A DNA stretch of 64,000 bases from an uncultured Bacteroidales bacterium (GTDB lineage Bacteria > Bacteroidota > Bacteroidia > Bacteroidales > F082): contig ONJF01000006.1 in the NCBI GenBank assembly GCA_900318085.1, positions 1 to 64,000 on the forward strand, read 5' to 3'. The first letter of the stretch is position 1, and the number at the start of each line of letters is the position of its first letter. Below are positions 25,438 through 33,568 of this stretch, piece by piece. The position numbers were made by a program, and so were the translations under genes. The notes below the pieces were generated by a model. It was not told the DNA's origin. It did not search any database and worked only from the letters and a program-made list of their open reading frames with translations.

Positions 25438-27312
25438 ATGAAAAAGCTTTTCTTTCTAGTTATCTCGTTAGTAGCGATGCTTACCGCGAAAGCACAATGG
25501 GTCGACGACCCGGCTACCAACACTTTCCTCGCCAACTGTGGCAACGATGACGGTGAACTCTACATGGCCACCAACCCCAACACCGGAGACACCTATATCC
25601 AATGGGAAGGATTCGGCACCAATGGCTGGTCGCCTACAATACAACGCATCAATTTTGAAGGCGTACCGCAATGGGGCGACGATGGCATCCATATCGGTGG
25701 ATTGGAGTTCTCCTCCTATTCTGAAGGCGTCTCCATGATCACCACTGCCGACGGTGGCGTGGTGAGTTGCTTCGCCGACTACGAAGGTTACACCTATGCG
25801 GTAAAGATCAACGCCGACGGCACTTTCGCATGGGGCGAGCAAGGTTTACAGCTCTTCGATGGCCAAGGCTTTTCACGTACCGAAATGGTGGCAAGCACCG
25901 ATGGCGGTTTCTGGGCTTTGGGCGCCGACTATAACAACAGCTATATGCAATATGTCCAAGCAGACGGCACCTTGAACCCTACCATCACCATCTCGGCCGA
26001 TGGCTACAAATGCATGTTCGGCCAACCCACTTTAGGTATCAACAACTATGTTTTCTTGACCTACGAAAGACTGGGTAGCGGTTTTTACACCAACAAGGAC
26101 ATTTGCCTCGTTGGTTATGACACCATGGGAAACCAAATCACGCCCAACGTTCTGCTGATGTCGGAACAGACCTTCCAATCGACCTACATCCATTACGTCG
26201 TCCCTGACGGATTTGGCGGAGGTTATGTGTACATTTGGCATCCAGCCTTTAACCAGGCTTTCAACGTCTATGTGTTCCATTTTGACGAGAGCGGAACCCC
26301 GACCATTACTGACACCAATGGCGTCCCTGTCCATTCGCCTGATCCGTCCAATTTCTACGGGGGAGCCAACGGCACTGTCGACCCCGTGAGCCACGACCTC
26401 ATTATAGCTTACGAACAGACCGACGCCTCGACACAGTCGCAAAGCAGGATCTACATGAACCGCATCACAGCTTCGGGCGAAAAGGTGTGGGGAGATGGCA
26501 TCCTTGTTGCTGACTATGTAGGCGACACCTATTCCGAAATCAAGGTCGATGCCTTCGAGGACGGTAGTGGTTTCAGCCTGATTTACACGAAAACCAGCCC
26601 CAGCAACCCCTACTTCACCACCATCGAGGCCATGGGCTTTGACATGGATGGCAACCCACTATGGACCAAGACCTTGTGCTCAAATGTCTATAGAAGGACG
26701 GTGTGCGACAACACTCCAGGCTTCGTATTCGGACAAAACATCATCGTTTGGGTGAACTGTATCGATGGCGGCATCTATGGCCAAAACATCGGCACCGACG
26801 GCACCATGGGTCCTATCGAGCCCGTCATCCCCGTGCCCGATTGCCCCGCTCCCGAGAATCTGGAAGGCGAATATGTGTTCGACCTGGAGGCCCAACTCTT
26901 CGGCGTGCAAGTCAGCTGGACCGCGCCCGAGACGCAGCCCTTGCACTACAACCTCTACAGACATAACGACATCAACAAGGATGACCTTATCTTCGAAGTG
27001 CCAGGCGACCTGACATCTTATTTCGATGAGAGCGGCTTGGGCAGCTATAAATACCAACTGACCGCCGTATACGAAGACTGTGAATCCGATTACGCCCTCA
27101 CCCCTGCCGGCGAAGATTACGTTTATGTAGAAGTGACGGGAATCGAAGAAAACACCGAAGGAGAAATCTTCACCATAATAAGAATATTCAACGCCAATGG
27201 ACAAGCTGTCAGAGGCATGAACCTAGAAGAATTGCTGACTGGCCTTTACATCCTTCAAGGTGTGACGAAGGACGGCAATCTGGTAAGCAAAAAGGTTATT
27301 GTAAATAAATAA
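25438..27312 (+). CDS. Exported T9SS-type protein, paralogue 2
   Basis: 624 residues; signal peptide MKKLFFLVISLVAMLTAKAQ. Aligned end to end with the preceding gene: WVDDPATNTFLANCGNDDGE, QWGDDGIHIGG, NRITASGEKVWGDGILVADY, FN3-like VQVSWTAPETQPLHYNLYR, and C-terminal FNANGQAVRGMNLEELLTGL with SKKVIVNK. It starts 24 nt after the first copy ends, so the two form an operon that arose by tandem duplication. Specific ligand or activity not evident. Confidence 0.75.
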   Translation: MKKLFFLVISLVAMLTAKAQWVDDPATNTFLANCGNDDGELYMATNPNTGDTYIQWEGFGTNGWSPTIQRINFEGVPQWGDDGIHIGGLEFSSYSEGVSMITTADGGVVSCFADYEGYTYAVKINADGTFAWGEQGLQLFDGQGFSRTEMVASTDGGFWALGADYNNSYMQYVQADGTLNPTITISADGYKCMFGQPTLGINNYVFLTYERLGSGFYTNKDICLVGYDTMGNQITPNVLLMSEQTFQSTYIHYVVPDGFGGGYVYIWHPAFNQAFNVYVFHFDESGTPTITDTNGVPVHSPDPSNFYGGANGTVDPVSHDLIIAYEQTDASTQSQSRIYMNRITASGEKVWGDGILVADYVGDTYSEIKVDAFEDGSGFSLIYTKTSPSNPYFTTIEAMGFDMDGNPLWTKTLCSNVYRRTVCDNTPGFVFGQNIIVWVNCIDGGIYGQNIGTDGTMGPIEPVIPVPDCPAPENLEGEYVFDLEAQLFGVQVSWTAPETQPLHYNLYRHNDINKDDLIFEVPGDLTSYFDESGLGSYKYQLTAVYEDCESDYALTPAGEDYVYVEVTGIEENTEGEIFTIIRIFNANGQAVRGMNLEELLTGLYILQGVTKDGNLVSKKVIVNK

Positions 27313-27317
27313 ACTGT

Positions 27318-27347
27318 TGTAGAGACGGTGTGCACACCGTCTCTACA
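27318..27347. repeat. R2 palindrome (TAGAGACG type), perfect
   Basis: 30-nt perfect palindrome, TGTAGAGACGGTGTG followed by its reverse complement. The identical sequence is found at 49675-49704 inside a coding region. It lies 5 nt after the stop of the T9SS-type gene. Confidence 0.9.
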
Positions 27348-27360
27348 GCCCAATAAAACA

Positions 27361-27393
27361 GCAATAGAGACGCGCAAGGCGCGTCTCTATTGC
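27361..27393. repeat. R2-type hairpin next to tRNA-Val
   Basis: Perfect 15-bp stem (GCAATAGAGACGCGC) with AAG loop. Lies 4 nt past the 3' end of tRNA-Val on the minus strand and could serve as its terminator, although no T run follows. Confidence 0.85.
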
Positions 27394-27397
27394 TTTG

Positions 27398-27472
27398 TGG
27401 GAACTGTTGGACTCGAACCAACGACCCCCGCCTTGTAAGGGCGATGCTCTGAACCAACTGAGCTAAGCTCCC
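27398..27472 (-). tRNA. tRNA-Val (anticodon TAC)
   Basis: Minus strand, 75 nt. The acceptor stem GGGAGCT pairs with AGTTCCC with one G-T pair, D arm GCTCAGTTGGTTCAGAGC, anticodon loop CTTACAA with TAC, T arm GTTGGTTCGAGTCCAAC, discriminator A. CCA is not encoded. Confidence 0.95.
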
Positions 27473-27486
27473 TAGAATTGCGGCTG

Positions 27487-27494
27487 CAAAAATA
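27487..27494 (-). promoter_or_regulatory. -7 promoter element of tRNA-Val
   Basis: Minus-strand TATTTTTG, 15 nt upstream of the tRNA 5' end. Confidence 0.6.
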
Positions 27495-27546
27495 GGACTT
27501 TTTTTGCTTTTTTCGGCAACAAATGTGCAATTTTCAAAATAATTGC

Positions 27547-27554
27547 TATTTTTG
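27547..27554 (+). promoter_or_regulatory. -7 promoter element of the Tim44-like gene
   Basis: TATTTTTG, 38 nt before the ATG at 27592. Confidence 0.55.
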
Positions 27555-27591
27555 TAGCAATATTTCAATAAATGCTATTTGCCCAAGGAAA

Positions 27592-28503
27592 ATGAAAAAA
27601 TTGAATATCAACAAATTAAAAAAATACCTACCCTTATTTGTACTCGCGTTGGCTATTTTGTGCTGCAATCTGGCCATTGCCGACGTGGGCAACAACAACC
27701 GTTACAGCAGCGGCGGCGGTGACTTTGGCGGTGGCGGCGACGGCGACTGGGGCATCATCATCGGGTATCTTCTCGGTCTTTTCATCGAGAACCCCACCGT
27801 AGGCTTCATCGTATTGGTTATTCTTGTCGTTGTTGTCCTCATCAGCAAGAGAAAATCTAAGAAGCAAGCCACCGACACTACCTATATTAATAAGAATGTA
27901 AACCAACAAGCCGACAACGAATTCACTTTCGACAACAGCACCATGGTGGCCGCCCAAATCCAGGCCATCGACCCTGCCTTCTCATCCGAAAAGTTCGTCG
28001 GCTTCGCCCGTGAGGTGTTCATGAAGATCCAAGAAGCTTGGACAGCCCGCGACTGGAAGCCCATCCGCCCGTTTGAGAGCGAGACCCTCTTCAACCAGCA
28101 CAAGCAACAGTTGGATGAATACGTTCGTCTTGGCAAGATCAACGTCGTTGAAAAAATCGGCATCAAGCACTGCTCTTTGCACGAGTTCAGGCAAGACGGC
28201 GACAAGGAAGTACTCGTTGTGTGGCTCAACGCTGTGATGCGCGACTATGTCATTGATGACAGCACCAAGAAAGTCCTGGAGAGCGACCCCAACCGTGATT
28301 GGTTCATGAAATATGAGATGGTCTTCTGCCGCAAGGCTGGCCTGCAGACCAACCCGGGCAAGAAAGGCACCAGCATCACCAACTGCCCCAACTGCGGCGC
28401 GCCCACCGAGGTGACCTCTTCAGGCCAATGCGCCTACTGCGGCAGCGTCATCACCAATGGCGAACACGATTGGGTGTTGACGGACATCCATTCCAGGAAT
28501 TAA
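27592..28503 (+). CDS. Tim44-like membrane protein with zinc ribbon
   Basis: 303 residues from the ATG at 27592, which starts a signal peptide or first membrane segment. Then a Gly/Asp-rich linker (SSGGGDFGGGGDGDWG), a second membrane segment (IVLVILVVVVLISKRK), a Tim44-like domain at about 100-250 (FVGFAREVFMKIQEAWTARD, RPFESETLF) and a C-terminal zinc ribbon CPNC-x(13)-CAYC. Proteins of this layout are often encoded beside an SPFH/zinc-ribbon gene, as here (90 nt gap). Role unknown; perhaps membrane quality control. Confidence 0.75.
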   Translation: MKKLNINKLKKYLPLFVLALAILCCNLAIADVGNNNRYSSGGGDFGGGGDGDWGIIIGYLLGLFIENPTVGFIVLVILVVVVLISKRKSKKQATDTTYINKNVNQQADNEFTFDNSTMVAAQIQAIDPAFSSEKFVGFAREVFMKIQEAWTARDWKPIRPFESETLFNQHKQQLDEYVRLGKINVVEKIGIKHCSLHEFRQDGDKEVLVVWLNAVMRDYVIDDSTKKVLESDPNRDWFMKYEMVFCRKAGLQTNPGKKGTSITNCPNCGAPTEVTSSGQCAYCGSVITNGEHDWVLTDIHSRN

Positions 28504-28593
28504 AAGCAATAATTATGGTACGGATTTTGAATGCCAACCTTGAATTTTATATCTTCAAATCTTAAATAAACAATCAACTAAACAAACAACACT

Positions 28594-29859
28594 ATGGGAC
28601 TTATTAAAGCAATAGCAGGTGCCATTGGTAGCACAATGAAAGACCAATGGTTAGACCTAATCAAATGCGACAACATGGACATGGAGACCTTGATGGTGAA
28701 ACAAACCACCAAGTCGGGTCAAATCTCAAAGGGCAGCCGTATCCTCGTGGCTCCCGGCCAAGTGGCCGTCATCTACGACAGCGGTGCGGTCTTGGACGCA
28801 ACGGCTGAAGAAGGTGTCTACACCTTCGACCAGTCATCGTCGCCGTCGTTCTTCGGCGGACAGTTCGGCCCTGTCTTCAAGGAGATGTGGCAGCGTTTCA
28901 CTTATGGTGGCACACCCGCCAAGGAGCAGGCCATCTTCTTCTTCAATGCCAAGGAAATCCTCGACAACAAGTTCGGCACCGCCACGCCTATCCCCTTCCA
29001 GGATTGGTCACACGCCATCCCGAACCAGATGACCGGTTCGTTGAGCCCGATGGGCGTCAACGTACGCTGCTATGGTAAGTACACCTTCCGTCTCGACGAC
29101 GTGGCTCTCTTCATGCGCAACCATGCTGGTACGGGTACTGTGGTGAAGAAGAAAGACATCACCGAGCAGATGCGCAGCGAGGTCATCGCAGCCTTCCAAA
29201 ACGTCTTGAACGAAATGGGCAACAGCAAACACCGCGTGCCCGTGCTCGAACTCCCGAGCTACACCGACGAGATGAAACAGGTGATGGACGAGCGCGTGTT
29301 CGACGAGCCCATCCGTGCCCGTGGCGTGCGTCTGGTCAGCTTCACTGTAGAGTCCGTCTCATTGGACGATGCCAGCCAGGAGAAGATCGACCGCTACGAA
29401 TACAGCTCCAACGCGATGATGCAACAAGGCAAAATCATCGACGTCATGGGCGACGCAGCCAACAACCCTGGTGGCGCTGGCAACGCCTTCATCGGCCTCG
29501 GCATGATGAATGCCGGCACTGGCGGCATGACGGGTGGCGTGATGCAGAATGCTTGGGGCAGCCAAGGTCAACAACAAAACTATGACCCCTACGGCCCACA
29601 AGGTGGAGGAAAGCCTCAAGGTGTTCCTTGCCCGAAGTGTGGCACGCCCATCACAGGCAAGTTCTGCCCCGAGTGCGGCACTCCCGCTCCTGCCCCCAAG
29701 GCAGCCAAGAAATGTCCGAAGTGCGGCACTGAGACCACAGGCAAGTTCTGCCCCGAGTGCGGCACGCCCATTCCTTCCGATGAGCCCAAGAAATGCCCGA
29801 AATGCGGCGCAGAGGTGACCGGCAAGTTCTGCCCTGAATGCGGTACGCCTATCGCCTAA
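28594..29859 (+). CDS. SPFH-domain protein with three double zinc ribbons (YdjI-like)
   Basis: 421 residues. The SPFH-type domain of the YdjI/virion core-like family covers residues about 20-270 (ILVAPGQVAVIYDSGAVLDA, EGVYTFDQSSSPSFFGG, GVNVRCYGKYTFRLDD), followed by a Gly/Met-rich linker and then three near-identical zinc modules: CPKCGTPITGKFCPECGTP, CPKCGTETTGKFCPECGTP, CPKCGAEVTGKFCPECGTP. No N-terminal membrane segment, so it probably associates peripherally. Pairs with the Tim44-like gene. Exact function unknown. Confidence 0.82.
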   Translation: MGLIKAIAGAIGSTMKDQWLDLIKCDNMDMETLMVKQTTKSGQISKGSRILVAPGQVAVIYDSGAVLDATAEEGVYTFDQSSSPSFFGGQFGPVFKEMWQRFTYGGTPAKEQAIFFFNAKEILDNKFGTATPIPFQDWSHAIPNQMTGSLSPMGVNVRCYGKYTFRLDDVALFMRNHAGTGTVVKKKDITEQMRSEVIAAFQNVLNEMGNSKHRVPVLELPSYTDEMKQVMDERVFDEPIRARGVRLVSFTVESVSLDDASQEKIDRYEYSSNAMMQQGKIIDVMGDAANNPGGAGNAFIGLGMMNAGTGGMTGGVMQNAWGSQGQQQNYDPYGPQGGGKPQGVPCPKCGTPITGKFCPECGTPAPAPKAAKKCPKCGTETTGKFCPECGTPIPSDEPKKCPKCGAEVTGKFCPECGTPIA

Positions 29860-29870
29860 CACCATAAAAA

Positions 29871-29902
29871 ATGTAGAGACGTGCCATGGCGCGTCTCTAC
29901 AT
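29871..29902. repeat. R2-type palindrome
   Basis: ATGTAGAGACGTGCCATGGC then GCGTCTCTACAT; nearly perfect. Between the SPFH gene stop and tRNA-Gly. Confidence 0.88.
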
Positions 29903-29915
29903 TGTGTTTAAACCG

Positions 29916-29988
29916 AGCGAATAACGGGGTTCGAACCCGCGACCCTCAGCTTGGGAAGCTGATGCTCTACCAACTGAGCTACATTCGC
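29916..29988 (-). tRNA. tRNA-Gly (anticodon CCC)
   Basis: Minus strand, 73 nt. Acceptor GCGAATG pairs with TATTCGC with one wobble; D arm GCTCAGTTGGTAGAGC; anticodon loop TTCCCAA; T arm GCGGGTTCGAACCCCGT; discriminator T; CCA not encoded. Confidence 0.95.
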
Positions 29989-30021
29989 ATTTAACTACGT
30001 TGAACCTCTTGGTTTGCGATG

Positions 30022-30029
30022 CAAAAATA
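30022..30029 (-). promoter_or_regulatory. -7 promoter element of tRNA-Gly
   Basis: Minus-strand TATTTTTG, 34 nt upstream of the tRNA. Confidence 0.55.
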
Positions 30030-30076
30030 CGGATTTTTATCATACGGTGACCAAGATCTGTCATTTTTTCGTCACA

Positions 30077-30116
30077 AACTGAACAACTGAATAACTAAAA
30101 ACTGACAACTGACAAT
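30077..30116 (+). repeat. 7-8 bp periodic tract, AACTGA type
   Basis: ACT trinucleotides at spacings of 8, 8, 7 and 7 nt (AACTGAAC, AACTGAAT, AACTAAAA, ACTGACA, ACTGACA), ending directly at the start codon of the next gene. Confidence 0.65.
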
Positions 30117-30117
30117 T

Positions 30118-30834
30118 ATGCCCATCACAGAAAGAGAAGAACAATTCATCCGCGAAAGCTTCCATCCCAAGTCATGGAACGATGTGAAGACTCATGACTC
30201 ATGGTCGGTGTTTAAAATCATGGCCGAGTTTGTGGATGGTATGGAAAAAATGTCGAGGATCGGTCCCTGCGTGGCCATCTTTGGCTCCGCCCGAACCAAA
30301 CCTGGCGACAAATACTATGAGATGTCCGTCGAGATAGCCGAGAAACTGGCCGACTACGGCTTCGGCACCATCACGGGCGGTGGACCCGGCATCATGGAAG
30401 CAGGCAACAAGGGCGCCCACCAAGGCGGCGCCACCAGCGTGGGACTGAACATCAACCTGCCCTTTGAACAGCACTTCAATCCCTATATCGACCACGACAA
30501 GAACATCAACTTCGACTATTTCTTCGTCCGCAAGACTATCTTCATGCGCTACGCCCAAGGCTACATTGCCATGCCTGGTGGATTCGGCACTCTGGACGAA
30601 CTCTCGGAAGCCATCACGCTGATCCAAACCAACAAAATGGTCGACTTCCCCGTGGTACTGGTCGGAAGCGAGTATTGGGGCGGTCTGATCGACTGGTTCA
30701 GAAACACCCTGCTCACCAACCATATGATTAAGGAAGAAGACTTTGACATCTTCCACGTAGTCGACACCGCCGACGAAGCCGTGAAGATCATCAAGGACTT
30801 CTATAAGAAATACGCCATCAGGCCCAACTTCTGA
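30118..30834 (+). CDS. LOG-family nucleoside 5'-monophosphate phosphoribohydrolase
   Basis: 238 residues of the TIGR00730 Rossmann-fold family. Hallmarks: VAIFGSARTKPGD, the nucleotide-binding GGGPGIMEAGNKGAHQGG and PGGFGTLDELSE with catalytic residues. Members hydrolyse the N-glycosidic bond of nucleoside monophosphates such as AMP. One nucleotide separates its stop from the next start, so the pair is cotranscribed. Substrate is not determined. Confidence 0.85.
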   Translation: MPITEREEQFIRESFHPKSWNDVKTHDSWSVFKIMAEFVDGMEKMSRIGPCVAIFGSARTKPGDKYYEMSVEIAEKLADYGFGTITGGGPGIMEAGNKGAHQGGATSVGLNINLPFEQHFNPYIDHDKNINFDYFFVRKTIFMRYAQGYIAMPGGFGTLDELSEAITLIQTNKMVDFPVVLVGSEYWGGLIDWFRNTLLTNHMIKEEDFDIFHVVDTADEAVKIIKDFYKKYAIRPNF

Positions 30835-30835
30835 T

Positions 30836-31267
30836 ATGCGACGCTATATCGAAGTTCCATTGCAACTACTTGACATCGAAGGAGAAGGCTTCCATATCAT
30901 GGTGAAAGGAACCATCCATGGTAAGGAAGCCAACTTCTTGATTGATACGGGTGCGTCGCGTTCTGTCTTCGACCCCAAGACGATCTCCTCCTTTATCGAC
31001 GACATCCGATTCGAAAAGAAAGAAGGCATGACCGCCGGGGTGGGCAGCTCCGACCTAGAAAGCTCCACCTTCCAAATCGATGTCTTCTCATTGGGCGAGA
31101 TGGAAATCCGCGACTATGAAGGCGTCGCCCTAGACTTGGAAAACATCCATGAGATGTATGGCAACCTAGGTCTGCCTCACATCGACGGCATCATCGGTGG
31201 CGACATATTGAATCGTCACAAAGCGGTCGTTAATTATAGGAGTAAAAAGATAAGACTTACACCTTAA
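30836..31267 (+). CDS. Retropepsin-like aspartic protease family protein
   Basis: 143 residues without signal peptide. Residues 38-45 read LIDTGASR, the DTGA active-site motif of retroviral-type aspartic proteases; IDGIIGGDIL near residue 120 matches the flap/hydrophobic-Gly end of that fold. One catalytic Asp per chain means it would act as a dimer. Substrate unknown. Convergent with the SUMF1-type gene, whose stop is only 3 nt away. Confidence 0.75.
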   Translation: MRRYIEVPLQLLDIEGEGFHIMVKGTIHGKEANFLIDTGASRSVFDPKTISSFIDDIRFEKKEGMTAGVGSSDLESSTFQIDVFSLGEMEIRDYEGVALDLENIHEMYGNLGLPHIDGIIGGDILNRHKAVVNYRSKKIRLTP

Positions 31268-31270
31268 TGT

Positions 31271-32113
31271 TCATTCTTTCTCTTGGAGTATCATCTCTGG
31301 TGCTTCCTTTTCCTCTTCCTTCACATAACGTGCATCAAGACATAGCCTGAAGCCGCCAAACGAGTTCTTCAGGTCGGGCAAGCGTTTGCCACGCCACGAC
31401 ACACGGCATGAGGTCGGTGGCAACTGCCAACCGCCACCACGGATGATATACATGTCTCCGTCTTTACCTAAATTCGTGTTGCGCTCCTTATCGTAAAAAC
31501 GATACTTGGTTGAACACCATTCCCAAACATTGCCGCTCATGTCGTAAATGCCCAACTCGTTGACCGTGCGTTTCTTCACTTTTTTGGTCTTACGCGCGTT
31601 GCCGTTATGCCAAGCCACGCGGTCGACTTCGTTGCCGCCGCTATATAAATAGCCATGCGTGTTCATCCCACCGCGCGCTGCATACTCCCATTCCTCCTCG
31701 GTTGGCAGACGGAATTGCATCCCCGTGATGCTGTCCAAGCGCCGCAAAAACTCCTGTACCTCGTAATAGTTGACGTTGGTCACAGGGCGCTTCGGGCATT
31801 TATAACGGCTCGGGTTATAGCCCATCACCTCCTTCCACAACTTCTGCGTCACCTCGGTCTGTCCGATATAGAAATCGTCGCGGATCGTCACATGATGCAC
31901 GGGGAGTTCGTCGATGAGCGCCGCTCGATCATAGTTGAATTCGGCAGTGTCCTTACGCTGTGCGCCCATCCAGAAACCGCCTTTCTCGACGCGTATCATG
32001 TTGAACGACACTTTATTGACAGTATAGGTCGTTGGAGCGGGAAGCGTGTCTTGGGCAAAAAGCAAGGTTTGCAACACCAAAAGCAAACCCAAAAGCATGG
32101 CGTATTTTTTCAT
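31271..32113 (-). CDS. Exported SUMF1/formylglycine-generating-enzyme-fold protein
   Basis: 280 residues from the ATG at 32113 (the longer frame starts at a TTG). Signal peptide MKKYAMLLGLLLVLQTLLFAQ. The fold is recognised by FWMGAQR, DFYIGQTEVTQKLWKEVMG, RLPTEEEWEYAARGG, GIYDMSGNVWEWC, and GGFRLCLD. The fold is also used by gliding/T9SS components GldJ and GldK, but this copy stands alone. Whether it has oxidase activity cannot be told. Confidence 0.82.
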   Translation of the reverse strand: MKKYAMLLGLLLVLQTLLFAQDTLPAPTTYTVNKVSFNMIRVEKGGFWMGAQRKDTAEFNYDRAALIDELPVHHVTIRDDFYIGQTEVTQKLWKEVMGYNPSRYKCPKRPVTNVNYYEVQEFLRRLDSITGMQFRLPTEEEWEYAARGGMNTHGYLYSGGNEVDRVAWHNGNARKTKKVKKRTVNELGIYDMSGNVWEWCSTKYRFYDKERNTNLGKDGDMYIIRGGGWQLPPTSCRVSWRGKRLPDLKNSFGGFRLCLDARYVKEEEKEAPEMILQEKE

Positions 32114-32130
32114 TTCAATCAAATTTGAGG

Positions 32131-32138
32131 CAAAAATA
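32131..32138 (-). promoter_or_regulatory. -7 promoter element of the SUMF1-type gene
   Basis: Minus-strand TATTTTTG, 18 nt before the ATG at 32113. Confidence 0.6.
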
Positions 32139-32172
32139 CGAAAATGCTTTTAAGATTCAAAATTTAAAGATC

Positions 32173-32214
32173 ATTCCGCATTCATCATTCCGCATTCATC
32201 ATTCATCATTCAAA
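32173..32214 (+). repeat. Heptamer tract, GAATGNN type (single orientation)
   Basis: ATTCCGC, ATTCATC, ATTCCGC, ATTCATC, ATTCATC, ATTCAAA in six exact 7-nt steps, ending 9 nt before the TATCTTTG element of the response regulator gene. Confidence 0.88.
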
Positions 32215-32223
32215 AAAAAGCAC

Positions 32224-32231
32224 TATCTTTG
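32224..32231 (+). promoter_or_regulatory. -7 promoter element of the response regulator gene
   Basis: TATCTTTG, 17 nt before the ATG at 32249; the upstream -33 region falls inside the heptamer tract. Confidence 0.55.
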
Positions 32232-32248
32232 CGCAAATTCTAAAAGAG

Positions 32249-33409
32249 ATGGCCAGAATACTCATCATCGACGACGAAGCACCTATCCGTAGGGTGCTAC
32301 GCGAAATCTTGGAAAACGAAAGTTACCAAGTGGACGAGGCCGCCAACGGCATGGAAGCCATGAAACTCGTTAAAGAGCAGGAGTTTGATGCCGTTTTTTG
32401 CGACATCAAGATGCCAGAGATGGATGGCATAGAAGTGCTGGAAGCCATCCGAAAGGAATCGGATGTACCCGTCATCATGCTCTCGGGCCACGCCAATACC
32501 GAGAACGCTATTGAAGCCTTCCAAAAAGGCGCCTTCAACTTTCTCCAGAAACCACCGGATTTGGGAGCGTTACTCCTCACACTGCGCAACGCATTGGAGA
32601 AGAAGAACTTGACCGCAGAAAACAAAGTATTGAAGAAAGCCGTCAAGAGCCAGCACAAGATGATTGGAGAATCGGCGCCCATGCTCGAAATCAGGGAAAT
32701 GATTGCCAAGGTGGCACCCACTAATGCGCGTGTACTCATCACGGGCGAAAACGGCACGGGCAAGGAACTCGTGGCACGGCAGCTGCACGAACTCAGCACC
32801 AGAAGCGGCGGCCCATTCATCGAGGTCAACTGCGCAGCCATCCCTTCTGAGTTAATAGAGAGCGAGCTGTTTGGACACGAAAAAGGGTCGTTCACCTCCG
32901 CCATCAAACAGAAGAAGGGCAACTTCGAGCTGGCCGATACCGGTACCCTGTTCTTGGACGAGATTGGTGACATGAGCCTTTCTGCCCAAGCCAAGGTGTT
33001 ACGTGCCTTACAGGAGAACAAAATCGTGCGCGTAGGCGGTGAGAAGGAAATCCCTGTGAATGTGAGGATTGTGGCCGCCACCAACAAGAACCTGAAGACA
33101 GAGATTGAGAAAGGCAACTTCCGTGAAGACCTCTACCACCGTCTGAGTGTCGTCGTCATCAATGTGCCGCCGTTGCGCGAACGCAAGGATGACATCCCTC
33201 TTCTGGTATCCAACTTCATGGAAAGCATCGCACAAGACATGGGCAAACCCGTACCCACCTTCATGCCCGAAGCCATGGAGATGCTGCAGCAATACCAATG
33301 GACAGGCAACATCCGCGAGTTGCACAACATCGTGGAGCGCTTGGCTATCTTCTGCGGCGACACCATCACCCAGGACGATGTAGTGCGTTATGGCAACCCT
33401 CTGAACTAA
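32249..33409 (+). CDS. NtrC-type response regulator without DNA-binding domain
   Basis: 386 residues. Receiver domain at 1-120 with acidic pocket D8/D9 and phospho-acceptor D52 (CDIKMPEMDG), then an AAA+ sigma-54 activator domain: Walker A GENGTGKE, ELFGHEKGSFTSA where the GAFTGA loop is GSFTSA, Walker B GTLFLDEIGDM, and the R-finger region. It ends QWTGNIRELHNIVERLAIFC-GDTITQDDVVRYGNPLN, with no Fis-type helix-turn-helix. It could still engage sigma-54 RNA polymerase from solution, or act otherwise. No partner histidine kinase in the window. Confidence 0.88.
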   Translation: MARILIIDDEAPIRRVLREILENESYQVDEAANGMEAMKLVKEQEFDAVFCDIKMPEMDGIEVLEAIRKESDVPVIMLSGHANTENAIEAFQKGAFNFLQKPPDLGALLLTLRNALEKKNLTAENKVLKKAVKSQHKMIGESAPMLEIREMIAKVAPTNARVLITGENGTGKELVARQLHELSTRSGGPFIEVNCAAIPSELIESELFGHEKGSFTSAIKQKKGNFELADTGTLFLDEIGDMSLSAQAKVLRALQENKIVRVGGEKEIPVNVRIVAATNKNLKTEIEKGNFREDLYHRLSVVVINVPPLRERKDDIPLLVSNFMESIAQDMGKPVPTFMPEAMEMLQQYQWTGNIRELHNIVERLAIFCGDTITQDDVVRYGNPLN

Positions 33410-33427
33410 AAAATAGCGCCTCTCCCC

Positions 33428-33458
33428 TTGCGGGGTAATGAAAATAGCTGTACTTTTG
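33428..33458 (+). promoter_or_regulatory. Promoter upstream of tmRNA
   Basis: TTG at 33428, 20-nt spacer, TACTTTTG at 33451-33458; a close match to the Bacteroidota consensus. The mature tmRNA starts 111 nt downstream, leaving a precursor leader; GTTCTTTGAAGATGACAAA in it resembles rRNA operon leaders of this phylum. Confidence 0.65.
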
Positions 33459-33507
33459 CAGCTCGTTCTTTGAAGATGACAAATTAGAACTGTCAATACA
33501 AGGTAGC

Positions 33508-33529
33508 GGGCAGACACACAGGTCTGCCC
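33508..33529. repeat. R4 palindrome (GGGCAGAC type)
   Basis: GGGCAGAC, 6-nt loop, GTCTGCCC, with extra pairing outside (GTAGCGGG/CCCCTAC). Lies within the tmRNA precursor leader. Confidence 0.8.
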
Positions 33530-33534
33530 CTACT

Positions 33535-33562
33535 CTAAACTCTCAACACTAAACTCTAAACT
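33535..33562 (+). repeat. Heptamer tract, CTAAACT type
   Basis: CTAAACT, CTCAACA, CTAAACT, CTAAACT in exact 7-nt steps, between the R4 palindrome and the tmRNA 5' end. Confidence 0.8.
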
Positions 33563-33568
33563 AAACAA

